Source: an uncultured Angelakisella sp. (lineage in GTDB: Bacteria; Bacillota; Clostridia; Oscillospirales; Ruminococcaceae). Taken from it: 11,418 nt of DNA. The translations under genes were made by a program, and so were the position numbers. The stretch spans positions 1-11,418 of the forward strand of contig CAJUFK010000106.1 of assembly GCA_910585535.1 (NCBI GenBank), in the 5' to 3' direction. Shown here piece after piece: positions 7,448-11,418 of this stretch. The number at the start of each line of letters is the position of its first letter. Position 1 is the stretch's first letter. The notes beneath the pieces are model-generated. The model ran no database searches. It was given only the letters and a program-made list of their open reading frames with translations, and was not told where the DNA came from.

Positions 7448-7613
7448 GGTCCTTCGGCGCACGGAACGGTTCGATCTCACTTTCCAGCTCCGCAAGGACC
7501 GCCTCCATATCCGCCGTGACCGCCTTACTTCTGGCAATCAGCCGGTTCATCACATCAAAGAAGGTTTCGCCCTCCTGTTTTTCTTCCGTATGCAAATAGC
7601 GGGGATCATTCAT
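7440..7613 (-). CDS. Small hypothetical protein of the transfer operon
   Basis: A 57-residue soluble protein beginning MNDPRYLHTEEKQEGETFFD. The N-terminus is polar, followed by an amphipathic acidic helix (about 19-49, FDVMNRLIARSKAV then MEAVLAELESEIE) that could self-associate or bind a partner. There is no signal peptide, membrane segment or cysteine. The ATG at 7611-7613 overlaps the VirB4 stop by 8 nt, and AAGGGAG lies 9 nt upstream. Its own end overlaps the methyltransferase start by 8 nt, so it is coupled on both sides and almost certainly translated. I do not recognise a family. Its position just before the methyltransferase might mean an accessory to that enzyme or to VirB4; neither is shown by the sequence. 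Confidence 0.7.
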   Translation of the reverse strand: MNDPRYLHTEEKQEGETFFDVMNRLIARSKAVTADMEAVLAELESEIEPFRAPKDHE

Positions 7614-10035
7614 GTTCGTTTTCTCCCTTCCCGGTTTCACCAAGTTTTGTTGTCATAATGCTGTAAAGCTCGTTGTCCTTCGGGAAGTCATCCACAAAAG
7701 GCAGGATCACGTTGCCGAAGAAGATCAGCCCCTCGCCGGGGCCTGCGTTGCTGATATGTGCCGCCTGCTGGTTGGAGATATTCAGACGCTCACAGAGGAT
7801 TTTTCTGTCTCCGCTGGCCTGGTTCAGAAGGTACACAAAATCGCTGTTTTCAAAAATATTCTCGATCTCCGGGGAGGAAAGCAGGTCCTTGATGTTCTGC
7901 GTGATCCCCGTGGGGATTCCGCCCCATTTGCGAAAGCGTTTCCAAATCTCCACGCTCCAGGCGCCAACCTCACCACGCAGCAGAAGGTGGAACTCGTCCA
8001 CGAAGTACCAGGTGGATTTGCCCTGATCCCGGTTTTGGGAAACACGGTTCCATACCTGATCCTGGATCACCAGCATACCCAGGCTTTTGAGCTGTTTTCC
8101 CAGCTCCTTGATATCGAAGCAGACAATGCGGTTGTTGATATCCACATTGGTACGGTGGTTAAAAACATTCAGGCTGCCATGCACATACAGTTCCAACGCT
8201 GCCGCGATCCGCTGTGCCTCCGGCTCCGGCTGCCGTTTGATCTCGTCATACAAATCTTCCAGCAGCGGCATATTCTCCGGGCGAGGGTCTGCGATATAGG
8301 GGCGGTACACGATCCGCACGGCACGGTCAATGACTGTTTTTTCCACTGGCTCCAGACCGTTCCGGCCGCCTGCCGCCAGTTCACAGAACGACAGGATAAA
8401 GTCAGATTTCAGCGCCAGCGGGTTATCATCCTCGCTGTAATTGAGGTTGATATCCATAGGGTTCACATACTGCGTGCTGGTAGGCGAGATTTTGATGACC
8501 TGGCCTTCCAGCCGGTTCACCAGCGGAAAATATTCCGCCTCTGGGTCGCAGATCAGGATATCGTCCTTTGTGTTCAGGAACACACCCACGATGGAACGCT
8601 TTGCTGAAAAACTCTTGCCGCTGCCGGGCGTACCTAAGATCATGCCGTTGGGCGTTTTCAGCTTTTTGCGGTCAGCAAGGATCATGTTGCCGGAAGTGGC
8701 ATTGAGCCCGTAGTAGAGAGCTTCGCCGCCGTGGAAAATCTCCTGTGTGGTGAAGGGAACGAACACCGCCACCGCCGAAGTGGTAAGTCCGCGCTGTATC
8801 TTAATGCGGTTGACACCCAGGGGCAGAGCCGACACGAAGCCGTCCTCCTGCTGAAAGTCCAGTCGCACCAGGGAGCAGGTATATTTCTGCGCCACGCTTG
8901 CCGCACGGAGCAGGTCATTCTCCAACTTTTGCTTGCTGTCCGCAAAGTTCACCACCAGGAAGGTCATTAGGAACATTCGTTCATTTCTGCTTTGCAGATC
9001 ACGGAGGATATTCTTTGCCTCGCCTGCGTAGGTGGCAAGGTCAGTGGGGATGATATCCATATCGAAACCTTCCCGCACCGCCTTTTTCTGCGCGTCGATC
9101 TTCATACTGTCAATGTCAGTGATCTTCCGCTTGACCGTTTTGATCGCCTCGTTCTGGTCCATGCTGCGGATATGGAGGCTGACAAGCAGCCCGCTGTCCG
9201 TATCCAGCAGCTCGGTGAGCATACGGTCATCCATTTCCGGTGCACTGATCTGCAGAAAGGACACGGCACAGAATTTATCCGCCATCGTGAACTTCCGTGC
9301 TTCACCGAAGCGGAAGGAAGAAGGTGCGATAAAATCCTGGACCGACAGGCCGGAAGGGGCAAGCCAGCTCCATTCAAAGGCAAACCGTTCCCCGTCCGGG
9401 TGCAGGATGCCGTGGAGCATTTCCAGCCACTCCTTGCCGCCAAGCTCTTTTGCCAGAGCACCCATGACCTTGAAATGGTTGAGGGCATCCATGACGATTC
9501 GGGAAAATCGTGCCCGTGCGGTTTTGCTGTCCCGTGCCTCGATGGTGAGTGTCAGGTACTTTGTTTTGATAAGGCCGTTGTTGCCCCGTTCAAGCTGCTT
9601 GCGGAGCATTTGCGTGTAAAGCTCACGGATATGGTCGAAGTGATCTCCCTGTGCCGCGATCTCTATACGCTTCACAAAATCCTCCCGGTTCATGCGGCGG
9701 CTCACAAGGGAGAGCTGCATCCCGATAGAAGCGTCATGGGCGTTATACATGTCGCAGAGGGCTTCAAAGATCGCCGTCTGGTCGTCAGGCTTTGCAAGCT
9801 GATAATTCACATCCTCGAACTCGATACACTTCGACCAGGTGTGGTCGTCCAGCTTGCACAGGCCGTCCGGGTACATCTGGCGGAACGGTAAGGTGTCCTG
9901 TGCGGAATGTACCTTGCCGTCGCCTCTGGCAGTTTCCAGAATACGGCTGATCTCACGCTTTTCCGCAGCGGTTAGCTTTACCGTGAGTTTTGCCGTCTGC
10001 CGTGCCTGCGGCTCTGGCTTTTGCTTTCTGAACAA
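7606..10035 (-). CDS. VirB4-like conjugal transfer ATPase (CD1110 type)
   Basis: The motor ATPase of the type IV secretion channel, 809 residues, acting at the inner face of the membrane. Walker A is LGTPGSGKSFSAKR (467-480) with Lys474, and Walker B is STWYFVDEFHLLL (674-686) with Asp680 and Glu681. GIPTGITQNIKDLL (706-719) and a NQASGDR segment (738-744) follow, as in TraE/VirB4 proteins. The N-terminal half (1-430) is the usual channel-docking domain with no membrane segment. The TTG at 10033-10035 is the best start: AAGGAGGTG lies 7 nt upstream, and no ATG occurs until about residue 54. This start lies 83 nt inside the prgI-like gene, so the two are coupled. Length is normal and the motifs are intact. 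Confidence 0.95.
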   Translation of the reverse strand: MFRKQKPEPQARQTAKLTVKLTAAEKREISRILETARGDGKVHSAQDTLPFRQMYPDGLCKLDDHTWSKCIEFEDVNYQLAKPDDQTAIFEALCDMYNAHDASIGMQLSLVSRRMNREDFVKRIEIAAQGDHFDHIRELYTQMLRKQLERGNNGLIKTKYLTLTIEARDSKTARARFSRIVMDALNHFKVMGALAKELGGKEWLEMLHGILHPDGERFAFEWSWLAPSGLSVQDFIAPSSFRFGEARKFTMADKFCAVSFLQISAPEMDDRMLTELLDTDSGLLVSLHIRSMDQNEAIKTVKRKITDIDSMKIDAQKKAVREGFDMDIIPTDLATYAGEAKNILRDLQSRNERMFLMTFLVVNFADSKQKLENDLLRAASVAQKYTCSLVRLDFQQEDGFVSALPLGVNRIKIQRGLTTSAVAVFVPFTTQEIFHGGEALYYGLNATSGNMILADRKKLKTPNGMILGTPGSGKSFSAKRSIVGVFLNTKDDILICDPEAEYFPLVNRLEGQVIKISPTSTQYVNPMDINLNYSEDDNPLALKSDFILSFCELAAGGRNGLEPVEKTVIDRAVRIVYRPYIADPRPENMPLLEDLYDEIKRQPEPEAQRIAAALELYVHGSLNVFNHRTNVDINNRIVCFDIKELGKQLKSLGMLVIQDQVWNRVSQNRDQGKSTWYFVDEFHLLLRGEVGAWSVEIWKRFRKWGGIPTGITQNIKDLLSSPEIENIFENSDFVYLLNQASGDRKILCERLNISNQQAAHISNAGPGEGLIFFGNVILPFVDDFPKDNELYSIMTTKLGETGKGENEHE

Positions 10036-10387
10036 TGGCTTTCACCTCCTTTTCCGCCTGGGCCTGCCGCTCCAAGGCTGCGTAGAAATTGTTTGTCTGG
10101 TAAGGCCGTTCTTTCGTCCGCAGGAACATACAGCGGATGATCTGTCCGGCTACTACCTCCAGGGGTTGGCCGTGCCGCTCATACATGGCGAGCAGAAAGA
10201 ACGGGAGCATGACGATAATCATGCAGAACGCGGCGGCACTGTTGCTGGCCGTGCGTCTGAGCAAAAAGAAAAGCGGTACTCCGATGAGTGCCGCCGCTCC
10301 GAAACATATAAGCTGCCGTTTGGTAAGCCCAAACAGCACTTTGGATTTTACTTTCGTCAAATCCTTTGGAATGGTTACATACGCCAA
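9953..10387 (-). CDS. PrgI family membrane protein of the transfer channel
   Basis: A 144-residue membrane protein of the PrgI family, which in Gram-positive conjugation systems is the small inner-membrane partner encoded just before VirB4 (counterpart of VirB3). The start MAYVTIPKDLTKVKSKVLFG is family-like, leading to two adjacent membrane segments at about 26-44 (LICFGAAALIGVPLFFLL) and 51-69 (AAFCMIIVMLPFFLLAMY). A cytoplasmic part with RTKERPYQTNNFY and a highly basic C-terminal helix (AQAEKEVKAIVQKAKARA, then KTHGKANRCGKA) completes it. The start is a TTG at 10385-10387 with AAGGAGG 9 nt upstream; no ATG gives the family N-terminus. The last 83 nt overlap VirB4, so the basic tail is encoded in shared DNA. 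Confidence 0.9.
   Translation of the reverse strand: MAYVTIPKDLTKVKSKVLFGLTKRQLICFGAAALIGVPLFFLLRRTASNSAAAFCMIIVMLPFFLLAMYERHGQPLEVVAGQIIRCMFLRTKERPYQTNNFYAALERQAQAEKEVKAIVQKAKARAAGTADGKTHGKANRCGKA
10043..10051 (-). promoter_or_regulatory. Shine-Dalgarno sequence setting the TTG start of VirB4
   Basis: AAGGAGGTG, a perfect match to the anti-Shine-Dalgarno sequence, ends 7 nt before the TTG at 10033-10035. It lies inside the prgI-like coding sequence and is the reason for choosing a TTG start. Confidence 0.85.
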
Positions 10388-10396
10388 TTTATCAAG

Positions 10397-10403
10397 CCTC
10401 CTT
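10397..10403 (-). promoter_or_regulatory. Shine-Dalgarno sequence setting the TTG start of the PrgI-family gene
   Basis: AAGGAGG ends 9 nt before the TTG at 10385-10387. Its first two bases belong to the TAA stop of the VirB6-like gene, so termination and re-initiation are adjacent. Confidence 0.82.
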
Positions 10404-11271
10404 AATGCGCTCCGAACAGGCTCTTAGAGAGGCTGCCGGTCTTGAACAGGGCGAAGCACAGCAGGACCGTGTAGCCCATGCAGGCCCATATCGCGCCTGA
10501 GATATTTCCGTCCGTGGCGATACTCTGTACCAAAACAGAGTAGATTCCCACACACACCATGATTAGAAATGCCTGGAACGCCAATGCAAACAGGGATTTC
10601 AAGTAGTTCTGTCCTGTATGGCTCCAATCCCGGTTTGTCATAGTGGCAAGCGGAATCGGTCCAACAGAAGTTGTCAAATACACCTCGATCATGCGGCCGT
10701 AGATGACAAGCATGATACAGATGGAAAGGGCGTTCATGGTAAGTCCCACAAAAAGGGACTGGAACCACAGCCCGAACAGTTCTCCCGTGCCCAGGGCTTC
10801 AAGCTGCGCCTCCATATCCGTGATGACGCTGCTGATATCAATGGAGGTATTCCCGATGATGACGCCTGCGCTGCTGTTCACAACGCTTTGCCCCACATCA
10901 AAGATACCCATGACGATATTCCATGTGTTCGTCACAATGAGAACGGCACAGAAGGTCTTGAAAATCCACTTGAAGAACATCCAGGTATCTACATCGTGCA
11001 GATTGTTTTTCTCTGTCACAAGCTGGATCAGCTCATAACACATTACGAATGTCAGGATAACCCCGGCGATTGGAACGATCACCGTTTCAGAGAGGTTTCG
11101 GATCATAGAAAAGACGCCGCTGTTCCATGCCAGCGGCGTCTGTCCCACTTCACCGGCGATCTCGCCTACTTTGGTATTGACCGTATCGAACATGCCCGAC
11201 AGGTTTCCCGTAATCCCCTCGATGAGCAGCCCTCGGAGCCATTCATCGAGTTTGTCGAGTATGCCGCCCAT
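10402..11271 (-). CDS. VirB6/TrbL-like conjugal transfer membrane protein (CD1112 type)
   Basis: A 289-residue polytopic membrane protein, the probable channel core of the secretion apparatus. The amphipathic N-terminus (MGGILDKLDEWLRGLLIEGI, 1-20) is typical of this family. Membrane segments are likely at about 62-82, 103-126, 167-190, 226-250 and 256-276. A well-conserved-looking loop, EVYLTTSVGPIPLATM (196-211), lies between the third and fourth. The ATG at 11269-11271 has only a degenerate ribosome site (GGCGGTGAT), 20 nt after the pilin stop, so it may depend on translation from upstream. Its stop TAA forms the first bases of the ribosome site of the prgI-like gene. Order pilin, VirB6-like, PrgI, VirB4 is the classic layout of these elements. 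Confidence 0.9.
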   Translation of the reverse strand: MGGILDKLDEWLRGLLIEGITGNLSGMFDTVNTKVGEIAGEVGQTPLAWNSGVFSMIRNLSETVIVPIAGVILTFVMCYELIQLVTEKNNLHDVDTWMFFKWIFKTFCAVLIVTNTWNIVMGIFDVGQSVVNSSAGVIIGNTSIDISSVITDMEAQLEALGTGELFGLWFQSLFVGLTMNALSICIMLVIYGRMIEVYLTTSVGPIPLATMTNRDWSHTGQNYLKSLFALAFQAFLIMVCVGIYSVLVQSIATDGNISGAIWACMGYTVLLCFALFKTGSLSKSLFGAH

Positions 11272-11291
11272 AAGCGATCACCGCCGGACGA

Positions 11292-11378
11292 TCAACCGAA
11301 CAGGCCGGAGAGCAGAGGTACAAGGGTGATGCCGATGAGGGCGACACCGCCGCCGGCCATCAACTGTTTTATCCCCAA
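11292..11378 (-). pseudogene. C-terminal segment of a Maff2-type pilin-like gene, lacking its N-terminus
   Basis: Twenty-eight in-frame codons ending in TGA (11292-11294) encode LGIKQLMAGGGVALIGITLV then PLLSGLFG. This matches my recollection of the C-terminal half of Maff2 family proteins, small hydrophobic VirB2/pilin-like products encoded just before the VirB6-like gene. The usual preceding part (a first membrane segment and a short Gly/Asn loop) is absent: an in-frame TAA lies at 11379-11381, directly before the first codon shown. A TTG (11376-11378) or ATG (11358-11360) could formally start, but neither has a ribosome site. It is either a broken gene or a silent cassette; the family call rests on about 25 residues. 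Confidence 0.7.
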
Positions 11379-11390
11379 TTAGGTGTAAAA
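11367..11390. repeat. Imperfect 24-bp palindrome at the junction of the two pilin segments
   Basis: The arms are TTTTA on the left and TAAAA on the right, with the palindromic core AATT at 11377-11380. Compared with its own reverse complement, 18 of 24 positions match. It is formed by the head-to-head homologous segments, so part of the symmetry reflects shared coding sequence. It could also serve as a recombination site, which is inference. Confidence 0.5.
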
Positions 11391-11418
11391 CTCTGCTCGA
11401 TGGCGGGCGGCGGCGTAC
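11379..11418 (+). pseudogene. Start of a second, inverted pilin-like C-terminal segment (runs off right edge)
   Basis: On the plus strand, in frame, the codons give LGVKLCSMAGGGV before the window ends. This mirrors the minus-strand segment LGIKQLMAGGGV. Codon by codon the two differ mainly at synonymous positions: TTA/TTG, GGT/GGG, AAA/AAA, ATG/ATG, GCG/GCC, GGC/GGT, GTA/GTC. There is one I/V exchange, a short diverged stretch and one extra codon. That pattern indicates homologous protein-coding DNA, not a chance hairpin. The two copies abut exactly, between bases 11378 and 11379, reading away from each other. Only 40 bases are visible, so extent and function are unknown. Confidence 0.5.

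Noticed and set aside
7448..7537. Upstream extension of the methyltransferase by 30 codons
   Set aside because: The extra residues are an Arg/Ser-rich string in the wrong frame of the preceding small gene. The ATG at 7445-7447 has a ribosome site and gives the family N-terminus.
11100..11150. GC-rich complementary stretch with CCGCTG and CAGCGG considered as a hairpin terminator
   Set aside because: It lies inside the VirB6-like coding sequence and lacks a T run on either side in the right place.

Overview
The window is part of the transfer region of an integrative and conjugative element (or a related mobilisable element) from a Gram-positive anaerobe, most likely a gut Clostridia species (Bacillota). 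Three things point there: the gene families and their order match the CD1107/CD1108/CD1110/CD1112 type of conjugative transposon first described in Clostridioides difficile; ribosome binding sites are strong AAGGAGG types; and third codon positions are mostly G or C, which suggests a GC-rich Clostridia host rather than C. difficile itself. Species cannot be named from this sequence alone.

All genes lie on the minus strand and read from right to left as one tightly packed operon. From upstream (right) to downstream (left): the 3' end of a Maff2-type pilin-like gene (11292-11378), a VirB6/TrbL-like membrane protein (10402-11271), a PrgI-family membrane protein (9953-10387), the VirB4 ATPase (7606-10035), a 57-residue protein of unknown function (7440-7613), a DNA cytosine-5 methyltransferase (6425-7447), a CD1108-type NlpC/P60 cell-wall hydrolase (4449-6428), a DUF4315 coiled-coil protein (4151-4423), a CD1107/DUF4366-type surface protein with an SH3 domain (3085-4161), DNA topoisomerase III (993-3092), a short ArdA-like protein (527-1006) and an ArdA antirestriction protein cut by the left edge (1-514). 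Neighbouring genes overlap by 4 to 83 nt or are separated by at most 25 nt. I see no internal promoter, terminator, tRNA, rRNA or CRISPR, and no gene-free stretch above 300 bases.

Together the genes describe a Gram-positive type IV secretion apparatus: membrane channel (VirB6-like, PrgI), motor (VirB4), wall-opening hydrolase (CD1108) and accessory surface proteins (CD1107, DUF4315). With them are a topoisomerase for processing transferred DNA and functions against host restriction (a methyltransferase plus two ArdA-type proteins). The relaxase, the coupling protein and the integrase must lie outside.

Two places are unusual. First, the middle of the methyltransferase makes sense in two reading frames. 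The frame that joins all catalytic motifs is open throughout, but over about 330 bases the +1 frame has the stronger codon bias and contains a recognisable C5-methyltransferase motif (LNPDWVEWLMGFP). Second, at the right edge the pilin gene is closed by a stop just before its conserved C-terminal segment. Exactly abutting it, head to head on the plus strand, is the start of a diverged second copy of the same segment, differing mostly at synonymous positions. This looks like a switchable (shufflon-like) pilin cassette arrangement that continues beyond the window.
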